DNA from: Paraburkholderia mimosarum LMG 23256 = NBRC 106338
Lineage (GTDB): Bacteria > Pseudomonadota > Gammaproteobacteria > Burkholderiales > Burkholderiaceae
Direction of reading: 5' to 3'
Length of the DNA: 64,000 nucleotides
Assembly: GCF_000739815.1 (NCBI RefSeq)
Contig: NZ_BBJJ01000031.1
Location: forward strand, 20,492 to 84,491
The notes beneath the pieces are model-generated. The model was not told the DNA's origin. It searched no databases and was given only the letters and a program-made list of their open reading frames with translations. Every line of letters begins with the position of its first letter. The first letter of the stretch is position 1. Below are positions 54,668 to 62,017 of the stretch, piece after piece. The position numbers and the translations under genes were made by a program.

Positions 54668-54683
54668 CTGTATATTTATACAG
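54668..54683 (-). promoter_or_regulatory. LexA box of the imuA-imuB-dnaE2 operon
   Basis: CTGTATATTTATACAG matches the gammaproteobacterial-type SOS box CTG-N10-CAG with an AT-rich centre and the outer TA of the consensus on one side. It is in front of imuA and should hold the mutasome genes off until DNA damage. Confidence 0.95.
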
Positions 54684-54758
54684 TATTTTGAGAGATTGGA
54701 GGAGACGGGAAAGCGGGGAAGGCAGCGGGTTGACAGCTTGCCGGCGCCGCAAACAGCG

Positions 54759-54799
54759 GAAAAAGAAAAAGGACTTACGGCATGACACCGTAAGTCCTT
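54759..54799 (-). terminator. Rho-independent terminator of tRNA-Pro
   Basis: AAGGACTTACGG and CCGTAAGTCCTT form a 12-bp stem with a 7-nt loop; on the minus strand it is followed by TTTTTCTTTTT. It is just beyond the tRNA 3' end. Confidence 0.92.
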
Positions 54800-54806
54800 G
54801 ATTCTG

Positions 54807-54883
54807 TGGTCGGAGCGATAGGATTCGAACCTACGACCCTCTGATCCCAAATCAGATGCGCTACCAGGCTGCGCTACGCTCCG
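54807..54883 (-). tRNA. tRNA-Pro (anticodon TGG)
   Basis: The 77-nt gene has an acceptor stem CGGAGCG/CGCTCCG, anticodon loop TTTGGGA with TGG at 54849-54847, GGTTCGAATCC in the T arm and an encoded ACCA end. Confidence 0.97.
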
Positions 54884-54894
54884 ACGAATCAGAG

Positions 54895-54924
54895 ATTGTA
54901 TCGGTAGTGGGCCAGCGCCGTCAA
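54895..54924 (-). promoter_or_regulatory. Promoter of tRNA-Pro
   Basis: On the minus strand TTGACG (54924-54919) and TACAAT (54900-54895) are 18 bp apart, close to the sigma-70 consensus, ending 11 nt before the tRNA. Confidence 0.85.
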
Positions 54925-55033
54925 ATCGCCGCACGCAAAAAAAGAACCTCATCCGCGCTTGCCGCCTCGCAGCGAGGCGCGCACCATGACAACCAACCCC
55001 TTACGCGCAACCTTGCAGCCAAAAGGAGACGCC

Positions 55034-55498
55034 ATGCATCTCATCCTCTGGCGCCACGCCGAAGCCGAAGACAGTGCCGCCACCGACCTCGCCCGCCAGC
55101 TCACCACACGCGGGCGCAAGCAGGCGCAGAACGTGGCGCGCTGGCTGCGCGCGCGCCTGCCCGAGGACACGCTGATTCTCGCGAGCCCCGCCGCGCGCAC
55201 CATCCAAACCGCCGAGGCGCTCACCGACCAGTATCGCGTGGCCCGTGAACTCGCGCCCGATGCGAGCGTCGAGGCGGTACTGAGCGCCGTCGGGTGGCCC
55301 GATGGGCTGGCCTCGACGGTCGTCGTGGTCGGCCATCAGCCTACCCTCGGCGAAGTCGCGGCGCGGCTGCTCTCTGGCGGCGCCGACTCGCGCAGCTGGG
55401 CCGTCAAGAAAGCCGGCGTACTCTGGCTGGCCAGCCGCGAACGCAACGGCGACGACCAGGCCGTCCTGCACGCCGCCATCACCCCTGATCTCGTATAA
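55034..55498 (+). CDS. sixA: Phosphohistidine phosphatase SixA
   Basis: The 154-residue histidine phosphatase has the catalytic RHAEAE (R7, H8) and second His in VVVGHQPTLGE. SixA removes phosphate from histidine phosphotransfer proteins, notably of the nitrogen PTS. AAAAGGAG precedes ATG 55034. Confidence 0.94.
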   Translation: MHLILWRHAEAEDSAATDLARQLTTRGRKQAQNVARWLRARLPEDTLILASPAARTIQTAEALTDQYRVARELAPDASVEAVLSAVGWPDGLASTVVVVGHQPTLGEVAARLLSGGADSRSWAVKKAGVLWLASRERNGDDQAVLHAAITPDLV

Positions 55499-55704
55499 GT
55501 CCTCCAGCCTGCCCACTGGGCCGCCCCGTGCGCGGCCCAGACAGCGCTCCACCTGAACCCGCCGCATTCCCACCCCCGCCGCCGCAAGCCGCGTCGTCCG
55601 TCTGCCGTGCGCGACGTCATCGAATCGTCACTGCTTTTTCATGGAAACGTAACCGCGTATTACTACATTGCCGGGAAAGTTCTCTTACTTCCGAAGGACG
55701 CCCC

Positions 55705-56523
55705 ATGCGAGATCTGCCGACGCCCACCCTGCCGTTCGCCTCGACGCTATTCGAGTCGAATCGGCGCCTGCCGCGCGCCGAAGAAACGGTCACCGCGCAG
55801 CATCGGCTGCAGGTGGCCTGGGCTCGCAGCGACGAGGAACTGCGCGAGGCCCAGCGTCTGCGCTACCGCGTGTTCGCCGAGGAAATGGGCGCACACCTGA
55901 CCGGTCCGGCCGGCCTTGATGTCGACGCGTTCGACGCCTACTGCGACCACCTGCTCGTACGCGACCTCGACACGCTCAAGGTCGTCGGCACGTATCGCGT
56001 GCTGCCGCCGCATCAAGCGGCGCGCATCGGCCGTCTCTACGCCGAAAGCGAGTTCGACGTCTCGCGCCTCGCGCATCTGCGCCCGAAGATGGTCGAAGTG
56101 GGCCGCTCGTGCGTGCACCCCGACTACCGCAGCGGCTCGGTCATCATGTCCCTGTGGGGCGGCCTTGGCGGCTACATGACGCACAACGGCTACGAGACGA
56201 TGCTCGGCTGCGCGAGCGTCGCGATGGCCGACGGCGGCCACTACGCGGCGAACCTGTACTGCGCGCTCGGCGCCAACGCGTTGACGGCGCCCGAATACCG
56301 CGCGTTCCCGCACACGCCGCTGCCCGTCGAGGAGTTGCGCACCGGCACGCCTGCCGTGCCGCCGCCGCTCATCAAGGGCTACCTGCGCCTTGGCGCGAAG
56401 ATCTGCGGCGCGCCCGCCTGGGACCCCGACTTCAACTGCGCCGACTTCCTCACGCTCTTCCGCCTCTCGGAGATCAACGAGCGTTACGCGCGCCACTTCC
56501 TCGGCGAAGCTGTGGGGCGTTAA
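55705..56523 (+). CDS. olsB: OlsB-like GNAT-family N-acyltransferase
   Basis: The 272-residue protein belongs to the autoinducer-synthase-like GNAT group, with RLRYRVFAEEMGA, DVDAFDAYCDHLLVRD and EVGRSCVHPDYRSG. In this group OlsB transfers a 3-hydroxyacyl chain from ACP to ornithine, the first step of ornithine-lipid synthesis. OlsA is not next to it, so the assignment rests on sequence resemblance only. GGA (CGAAGGACG) precedes ATG 55705. Confidence 0.8.
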   Translation: MRDLPTPTLPFASTLFESNRRLPRAEETVTAQHRLQVAWARSDEELREAQRLRYRVFAEEMGAHLTGPAGLDVDAFDAYCDHLLVRDLDTLKVVGTYRVLPPHQAARIGRLYAESEFDVSRLAHLRPKMVEVGRSCVHPDYRSGSVIMSLWGGLGGYMTHNGYETMLGCASVAMADGGHYAANLYCALGANALTAPEYRAFPHTPLPVEELRTGTPAVPPPLIKGYLRLGAKICGAPAWDPDFNCADFLTLFRLSEINERYARHFLGEAVGR

Positions 56524-56587
56524 AGCCGCATCCGCCGCACATCGGAAAAGGCGAGGCGCTCGTTGCGGCGCCGCCTGTTCCGGCGGA

Positions 56588-57037
56588 TCAGAGTTTGCGG
56601 TGCAGCTCCGGGAGCGAAAGCGCTGTCTCGAACAGCCGCGTGAGACTGCGGCTCGCGTAGCTTGCGACGTCGGACGGAACGGTCCAGCGCCAGGCGTCCA
56701 TTTCGGGAATCATCACGCCGTCCTCCCGGCGCGGAAAGAGCGACACGCAAACGCAGCGCGACAGGTCGAGTTCGTCGGGCGCCGCGCGCGCCGCAAAGAG
56801 ATGCAGATCCTTGTCGCGCCGGTAAGCAAAGCGCCCGAGATCGACGAGCCGCGACGCCGCGAGCACGATGCCGGTTTCCTCGGCCATTTCCCGGCGCGCG
56901 CTCTGTGATTCTGTCTCGCCGGGTTCGCCCTGCCCTTTGGGAATGTCCCAGTGATTCGTGCCGGTTGCGTGCGCAAGCAGCACGCGGCCGTGAGGATCGA
57001 GCAGCACGATGCCGCACGAAACGACCTTGGCGTTCAC
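56588..57037 (-). CDS. Nudix hydrolase
   Basis: The 149-residue protein has a complete 23-residue Nudix box from G35 to I57 (GX5EX7REXXEEXGI). The NHWDIPKGQGE lead-in is common in Ap4A- or nucleotide-sugar-type hydrolases. Substrate unknown. It starts 7 nt after the end of the upstream surface-antigen-like gene in the same direction. Confidence 0.93.
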   Translation of the reverse strand: MNAKVVSCGIVLLDPHGRVLLAHATGTNHWDIPKGQGEPGETESQSARREMAEETGIVLAASRLVDLGRFAYRRDKDLHLFAARAAPDELDLSRCVCVSLFPRREDGVMIPEMDAWRWTVPSDVASYASRSLTRLFETALSLPELHRKL

Positions 57038-57044
57038 CGCGCGC

Positions 57045-57443
57045 TCAGTGCTGCTTCTGGAACTTCCACGCGCCTTCCCCCACGCGGCAGAAATGTGGAC
57101 GCAGCGTCATCGACTGCCCCTTCGCATTGATGACAACTTCCGTGTCGCGGCAAGTCTTGTCGCCTTCCTTTCGCGTGTTCGACGGCGTGATGGTCGAGTC
57201 GACGCGCACGCTGTTGCGCGAGCCTTCATTGGTCCAGGTCGTGCTCTCGCCATCTGCCTTGTGCTCGACGGCGTCGCGCACGGCATTCTGGAGCGAGCTG
57301 TAGTCCGCCTGGTTCATGAACGACATCGGCGTGTTGTTCAGAAAGCCGAGATTGGCGGCATGCGCGCTGCTCGTGCCGATCGTGACAAGGAGCGCCGCGC
57401 TCAGGGTACTCAGGGTGTGCAGGGCTCGGGGCAACGTGGCCAT
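57045..57443 (-). CDS. Secreted RT0821/Lpp0805-type surface protein
   Basis: The 132-residue protein has a signal peptide (about 1-29, ending SSAHA). The C-terminal domain, with WTNEGSRNSVRVDSTIT, CRDTEVVINAKGQ and a final Cys, resembles the RT0821/Lpp0805 surface-protein family. The two Cys could form a disulfide. It precedes the Nudix gene by 7 nt. Confidence 0.75.
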   Translation of the reverse strand: MATLPRALHTLSTLSAALLVTIGTSSAHAANLGFLNNTPMSFMNQADYSSLQNAVRDAVEHKADGESTTWTNEGSRNSVRVDSTITPSNTRKEGDKTCRDTEVVINAKGQSMTLRPHFCRVGEGAWKFQKQH

Positions 57444-57715
57444 TGGATGTTCTCCTCGATGGGCAAACGGTATTCGGTATCGGCGAAAAGCATAACACGC
57501 ACCCTTTTTTCACCCGCCATGCGAGGCCGCGTGCAAGCCGCTGGCCGCCCTCGATCGGTCCTTTTCAGATGTGCCCGACGGTGACGACTCAGCCATCAAG
57601 CAATGCACCTCCGGCTGCCGGCAGTCGGTGAACGCAGCGAGGCAATTACGTCCTTGATTTCGGCATTGCTGAACACCGGTTCATCGCCCTACTGAGATCG
57701 AACGGTGGAAAGTGA

Positions 57716-57742
57716 AAAGCCCGGCGAGGAAGGCCGGGCTTT
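57716..57742 (-). terminator. Rho-independent terminator of tRNA-Arg
   Basis: AAAGCCCGGC and GCCGGGCTTT form a 10-bp stem; on the minus strand it is followed by TTCACTT. It lies 14 nt beyond the tRNA. Confidence 0.85.
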
Positions 57743-57756
57743 ATGTTCATTTGATC

Positions 57757-57833
57757 TGGCGCGACAGGAGGGGCTCGAACCCCCGACCCTCGGCTTAGAA
57801 GGCCGATGCTCTATCCAGCTGAGCTACTGTCGC
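57757..57833 (-). tRNA. tRNA-Arg (anticodon TCT)
   Basis: The 77-nt gene has acceptor stem GCGACAG/CTGTCGC, anticodon loop CTTCTAA with TCT at 57799-57797, GGTTCGAGCCC in the T arm and an encoded GCCA end. It reads AGA/AGG codons. Confidence 0.97.
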
Positions 57834-57879
57834 GTGGTCGCGTGCGAGGCCCCGAACGGCCCCACGAAGACGGGGCTGG

Positions 57880-57885
57880 ATTATA
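57880..57885 (-). promoter_or_regulatory. -10 box upstream of tRNA-Arg
   Basis: A perfect TATAAT on the minus strand lies 46 nt before the tRNA, implying a short 5' leader. No convincing -35 box is seen. Confidence 0.6.
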
Positions 57886-57946
57886 CCGCGATCGTCTCAC
57901 GCGGTCGCGCGGGTGGTCGCGTTTCCGAGGGTCACGGGTGCCACAA

Positions 57947-58777
57947 TCAAACCGGCTGCTGATGTAACGCGAACCAGCCAAGGAAGATCGCGCCCGCGAT
58001 CAGGCAATAGACGCCGAACGATGCCAGGCGCCCACGCCCCTCGAAATAGCGCATCAGGAACTTCACGCTCAGCCAGGCCGCGATCCCGGTGAGCACGCCC
58101 CCGACGAGCGCCGTCACCAGTTGGTCTCGCGCATGAAAGAGCTTGGGCAGTTCGAGCACGCCAGCCGCGAAGATAATCGGCGTGCCGAGCAGGAATGAGA
58201 ACTCCGCGGCCTTTTCGGCAGTAAGGCCCGCCGCATTGCCCGCAATCATCGTGAGGCCGCTGCGCGAAAAGCCGGGAATGAGCGCGCCGATCTGCGCAAG
58301 GCCGACGAAAAACGCCTGGCGAAACGTGAGCTTCTCCGGCGGACGATGGGCGCGCGCGCGCTGAAGACGATCGCCGAACCACAGCAGCACGCCGTTGACC
58401 ATCAGTGCCGCCGCGACGATGCGCAGATCGTGAAAGATCGCCTCGATGCGCTTTTCCAACACGAGGCCAACAATGCCCGTCGGAATGGTGCCCACGATGA
58501 GGGCCCACATCATGTGTCCTTCATCGTTCTTGCGCCCGGCCAGCGAGCCGAAGAAGCCGCCGATCAGCGCGACCCAACGCTCGCGGAAATACCAGAGCAG
58601 CGCGACGGCAGTCCCCAGGTGCAAAGCAACGAGGAACGGAAGGAGTTGCGGCGCATGCTTGTCGATGTGCATGCCGAAAACGGCCGGCACAAGCAGCGTA
58701 TGACCGAGACTGCTCACGGGAAAGAGTTCCGTGACGCCTTGCAACACGCTAAGGAAGAGTAGAAACCAGAGACTCAC
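57947..58777 (-). CDS. uppP: Undecaprenyl-diphosphatase
   Basis: The 276-residue polytopic membrane protein has both catalytic blocks, TELFPVSSLGH near the N-terminus and IPGFSRSGLT near residue 170. It dephosphorylates undecaprenyl-PP to recycle the lipid carrier for peptidoglycan, and its overproduction gives bacitracin resistance. A CATAAT on the minus strand near 58850 may be its -10 box. Confidence 0.96.
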   Translation of the reverse strand: MSLWFLLFLSVLQGVTELFPVSSLGHTLLVPAVFGMHIDKHAPQLLPFLVALHLGTAVALLWYFRERWVALIGGFFGSLAGRKNDEGHMMWALIVGTIPTGIVGLVLEKRIEAIFHDLRIVAAALMVNGVLLWFGDRLQRARAHRPPEKLTFRQAFFVGLAQIGALIPGFSRSGLTMIAGNAAGLTAEKAAEFSFLLGTPIIFAAGVLELPKLFHARDQLVTALVGGVLTGIAAWLSVKFLMRYFEGRGRLASFGVYCLIAGAIFLGWFALHQQPV

Positions 58778-58999
58778 GCGCGGATCCTCGTAATATTGAC
58801 GTAAGGTGCCGGACCATGCGGAGCCGGTGCGGCGGAGCGCACCGATTATGCCTGGGCCGAATTACAGCGCCAAGCCTGGTGACGTATTTGTCGGAGAAGT
58901 TACCGCGCCGCAACAAAATTGGCCGCGAATGCACGGGTTCTTGACACCACGTGTGAGGTGGAAATTGCGAAGAAGACTCAGGGGACCGATAGGCCGCGC

Positions 59000-59086
59000 T
59001 CAACGCGCCATCTTGTAGAAAAAATACGCGCTGCTGCCCACAAAGAGGCTGAACAGAGCCATGCTCATTGCTATTGCGAGGTCCAT
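59000..59086 (-). CDS. 28-residue single-helix membrane protein
   Basis: Twenty-nine codons including stop encode MDLAIAMSMALFSLFVG, then a short aromatic stretch (YFFYK) and the basic end MAR. AGGAG lies 6 nt before the ATG. One membrane helix with a positive C-terminus is predicted. It is upstream of uppP on the same strand with a gap of 222 bp. No family is known to me. The strong ribosome-binding site and hydropathy are the evidence that it is real. Confidence 0.55.
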   Translation of the reverse strand: MDLAIAMSMALFSLFVGSSAYFFYKMAR

Positions 59087-59268
59087 GCAGGTCTCCTGCG
59101 AAAATGGTCTGTGCGCCAACGCACGGTCATGCGGATTATCCCGACTCACATCGTTCGACAAAAGTCACGCTTTCCCGACGCGGGTTTTCACGCATGCGAA
59201 AGCGGCGCAAAATCCGCCTGCCCGGCGCAAGTGCGCCGATACCTTCTCCCACCACCCCAGGCTCGCCC

Positions 59269-60183
59269 ATGAACGTCAACCCGCAGCAGGACATCATCTC
59301 CCTTTCGCGCGGCACCTCGACGCTGCGCTTCGCGCCGTCGGCCGGCGGACGATTGCTCTCGTGGGATATGGAAGGCCAGCCTGTCATCGTTTGGCCGGAC
59401 AACGCAAATTGGGCAGAGCCGGCACGCGTGCGCGGCGGGAACCCGCTGCTGTTCCCGTTTCTTGGCCGCCATCGCGTAGACGGTCAAATCGGCCGTTGGC
59501 GCGACGCACAGGGTGTCATCCGCGATCTGCCGATGCACGGCTTCGCGCGCGACCTGCCCTTCACGGCGCAAGTCGACGACGATGGGCATGGTCTGCGAAT
59601 GACACTCGTCGACTCCGACGCCACACGCACGGGTTACCCGTTCGCCTTTCGCTTTGAAGCGCTCTATCGTCTGGCGGACGCTCAGACGCTCGACGTAAGC
59701 CTGAGCGTGACCAACACCGGCTCACAGCCTTTTCCCTGGTACGCGGGGCATCATTTCTATTTCGCGTTGCCGCACGCCCAGCGCGCGCAAACGACGCTCG
59801 ATCTGCCCTCCGCACAGCGCCGCCATCAGTTCGCGGACGGCTCGATCAGCGCGCCCGAGCCAGGTGAGAAGCAGTACCGGCTCGACGATCCTCGCATCAT
59901 CGACCGTTTCCATGTTCTGGAGCCCACGCCGCCCGCTTCGTCCGTACGCCTTGTTGCGCCGGGGCTAGGCAGACGGGTGACCATCGATCTGAACCGACCC
60001 GGCTCGCTTGCCTGGTACGCGGTGACGACATGGACGGAAGCCGAAAACTCCGACTTCTACTGCATCGAACCCTGGCTCGGGCTACCCGATGCGATTCATA
60101 ATGGACTCGGGCTGCGCTGGCTGGACCCGGGCCATACGGAGACGGCAGTGCTGCGCATCGGTGTCGAAGCGCTCGACGGCTAA
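59269..60183 (+). CDS. Aldose 1-epimerase family protein
   Basis: The 304-residue galactose-mutarotase-like protein shows GGRLLSWDMEGQPV, RGGNPLLFPFLGR, the His in MHGFARDLPF and the second His in WYAGHHFYF. The late Glu in YCIEPWLGLPD completes the catalytic set. Members interconvert sugar anomers. Substrate not determinable; the subgroup resembles YeaD-type hexose-6-phosphate mutarotases as much as GalM. Confidence 0.9.
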   Translation: MNVNPQQDIISLSRGTSTLRFAPSAGGRLLSWDMEGQPVIVWPDNANWAEPARVRGGNPLLFPFLGRHRVDGQIGRWRDAQGVIRDLPMHGFARDLPFTAQVDDDGHGLRMTLVDSDATRTGYPFAFRFEALYRLADAQTLDVSLSVTNTGSQPFPWYAGHHFYFALPHAQRAQTTLDLPSAQRRHQFADGSISAPEPGEKQYRLDDPRIIDRFHVLEPTPPASSVRLVAPGLGRRVTIDLNRPGSLAWYAVTTWTEAENSDFYCIEPWLGLPDAIHNGLGLRWLDPGHTETAVLRIGVEALDG

Positions 60184-60336
60184 TCTCACTTTTGTCACAT
60201 GCGGTGCCGACGGGCGTAGCTGTGAGGCCGCTTTCGTCAGTCATTCGTCAGGCGAAAAGCCAGCTTTGCCGGCAAACCCGCTAAAATCGGTCGTTTTGCC
60301 AGGGCGACGAAGCTCAGTCAGTCGCGAGGCAACGTC

Positions 60337-61056
60337 ATGCGAGGTTCAATGTTGGCACCAGGAATCAGACGGATTGCATGTGCGGCGCTCATTGCGTTGC
60401 TGAGCGCGTGTGGATCGGCCCCGGTCGGGCCTGGCTATTACCGCGTGGAACGCGGCGACACCGTTTACAAGATCGCCCGTAGCAATCGCCAGTCTGTGCA
60501 GAACATCGTGCGCTGGAACAATCTGTCGAACCCCGATGCCATCGAAGTCGGCCAGGTGCTGCGCGTGGAGCCGCCCGCCGGCACGACGACCGCACGCACC
60601 AGCGCCGCGCCGCGTGCAGGCGCGAGCGCTCCGCGGGAAACGGCGGACGCAGCCGACTCGTCGTCCGCGCCATCGGCCGCAGCCAGCCCGTCGATCTCGC
60701 TTGTCTGGCCGACCAGCGGGCAGGTCGTACGCAACTTCGACGGCCGCGACTCGAAGGGTATCGACATCGTCAACGCGGCCGGCACGCCGGTCGTCGCGGC
60801 AGCGCCGGGCACGGTGGTCTACGCCGGCAGCGGTCTACGTGGTTACGGGAACTTGCTGATCATCAAGCACAACGGAGACTACCTGACGGCCTATGCGCAC
60901 AATCAGGCATTGTTCGTGAAGGAAGGTCAGAGCGTGACGCAAGGTCAGAAGATCGCCGAAATGGGAAGCACTGACAACGATCGCGTGATGCTGCATTTCG
61001 AGTTGCGCTATCAAGGGCGCTCGATCGATCCGACACGCGAACTGCCGGCACGCTGA
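60337..61056 (+). CDS. nlpD: NlpD-like lipoprotein: LysM plus degenerate LytM domain
   Basis: The 239-residue protein has a lipobox LLSAC (C25), one LysM (about 34-78, YYRVERGDTVYKIARSN), an Ala/Ser/Pro linker and an M23/LytM domain (about 125-237). The zinc site is incomplete: SKGID replaces HxGxD and MLHFE replaces HLHFE. The same losses occur in NlpD, which activates the amidase AmiC at the septum instead of cutting peptidoglycan itself. In many bacteria nlpD precedes rpoS; here it does not. GAGG precedes ATG 60337. Confidence 0.88.
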   Translation: MRGSMLAPGIRRIACAALIALLSACGSAPVGPGYYRVERGDTVYKIARSNRQSVQNIVRWNNLSNPDAIEVGQVLRVEPPAGTTTARTSAAPRAGASAPRETADAADSSSAPSAAASPSISLVWPTSGQVVRNFDGRDSKGIDIVNAAGTPVVAAAPGTVVYAGSGLRGYGNLLIIKHNGDYLTAYAHNQALFVKEGQSVTQGQKIAEMGSTDNDRVMLHFELRYQGRSIDPTRELPAR

Positions 61057-61085
61057 CCGAGACTGTTGCCACCCGATCGATAGGC

Positions 61086-61113
61086 AAAAAAAAGCCCGGC
61101 ATGGCGCCGGGCT
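61086..61113 (-). terminator. Rho-independent terminator reading leftward
   Basis: On the minus strand AGCCCGGC and GCCGGGCT form an 8-bp stem with a 5-nt loop, followed by eight T residues. On the plus strand no T-tract follows, so it does not suit nlpD. No minus-strand gene is seen to its right. Confidence 0.82.
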
Positions 61114-61708
61114 AACGGGGGTTTGGCGCATATCGGTAAAGGACCGGTTTACCATGCGCCGAATCGCAATCTATCAATCGGTTTCCTGCGGCGCAATCAC
61201 TTAATTAGACCGAGAATGTGTTGCGGCGCACGGATTATGTGTCGCACCACTTTTCGGCGATGAATACGTACGTTCGATCTAGGGTCGTTGCGCATAAAAG
61301 CGTTCGCAGCAAGGGCACGCCGCGACTAGGCAAAAAACGACGGAAAGCCTTGCCGGTCGGTGTTCTCAGGCCGACGACGATTGGCTACCGAGATGTTTCG
61401 CAATGCCGGATCATCGCTTTAACCCGCTGCAATTTTCTCATTTTGTTGAGCCGCGCGCTTTAGTGGGGAAGCGCACGAAGCAGCGCATTTTATCGACTCG
61501 GATGTACAAAAATTGAAACCATTTCGCAGCACGCTTAAGATCAGATGTTTGACCGGTTTAATCTACCTTATTGTCTGAATTTCGGCGGCTCGAACCTGGC
61601 TATCGATCATTAATGTGATTAATGCCGCCGAAAACGCGCTCGTCAACCGCCCTGTCGGCAGGCTGGCTATCGTTTATAGTAACGGGCGCACCGCATCACC
61701 TCTTCACC
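61114..61708. other. Apparently non-coding 595 bp between nlpD and DUF2288
   Basis: A nested hairpin occupies 61125-61160 (GGCGCAT/ATGCGCC outside, GGTAAA/TTTACC inside). A plus-strand basic frame from ATG 61260 (MNTYVRSRVVAHKSV and onward) is open to 61463 but lacks a ribosome-binding site and family resemblance. The right part is AT-richer than usual. TATAGT at 61675-61680 is a likely -10 box for DUF2288. Confidence 0.5.
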
Positions 61709-62017
61709 ATGACTATAGAAGACGCCAACCCCAGCTCGCTGTACGCCAAACTGTTCGGCGAAACCGCCAAGATAGACTGGCAGGATCTCGAACGTTTTTT
61801 CGCCCAAGGCAAGCTGCTCAGCGTGGCGAGCGACCTCGACCTCGTCAGTGTGGCCGAGGCCATCGCTAACGACGACAGCACCGTCGTCACGCAATGGCTG
61901 TCGTCGGGCCTCGTCGTACGCATGCAAGCAGAAACGGCGGCCGATTACGCTGCGCGCAAGCCTGAACTATGGGCCGTCGTCGTTTCGCCGTGGGTGTGCG
62001 TGCAGGAGCGCGTTTGA
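61709..62017 (+). CDS. DUF2288 family protein
   Basis: The 102-residue protein has the family text LYAKLFGETAKIDWQDLERF and ELWAVVVSPWVCVQE. Function unknown; it is soluble. Its stop codon overlaps the TTG start of the MATE gene. TATAGT 29 nt upstream of the ATG is a plausible promoter element. Confidence 0.9.
   Translation: MTIEDANPSSLYAKLFGETAKIDWQDLERFFAQGKLLSVASDLDLVSVAEAIANDDSTVVTQWLSSGLVVRMQAETAADYAARKPELWAVVVSPWVCVQERV

Noticed and set aside
61260..61463. Basic plus-strand ORF in the nlpD-DUF2288 gap
   Set aside because: No ribosome-binding site, no family resemblance, and a length that is likely by chance; kept only as a description of the gap.
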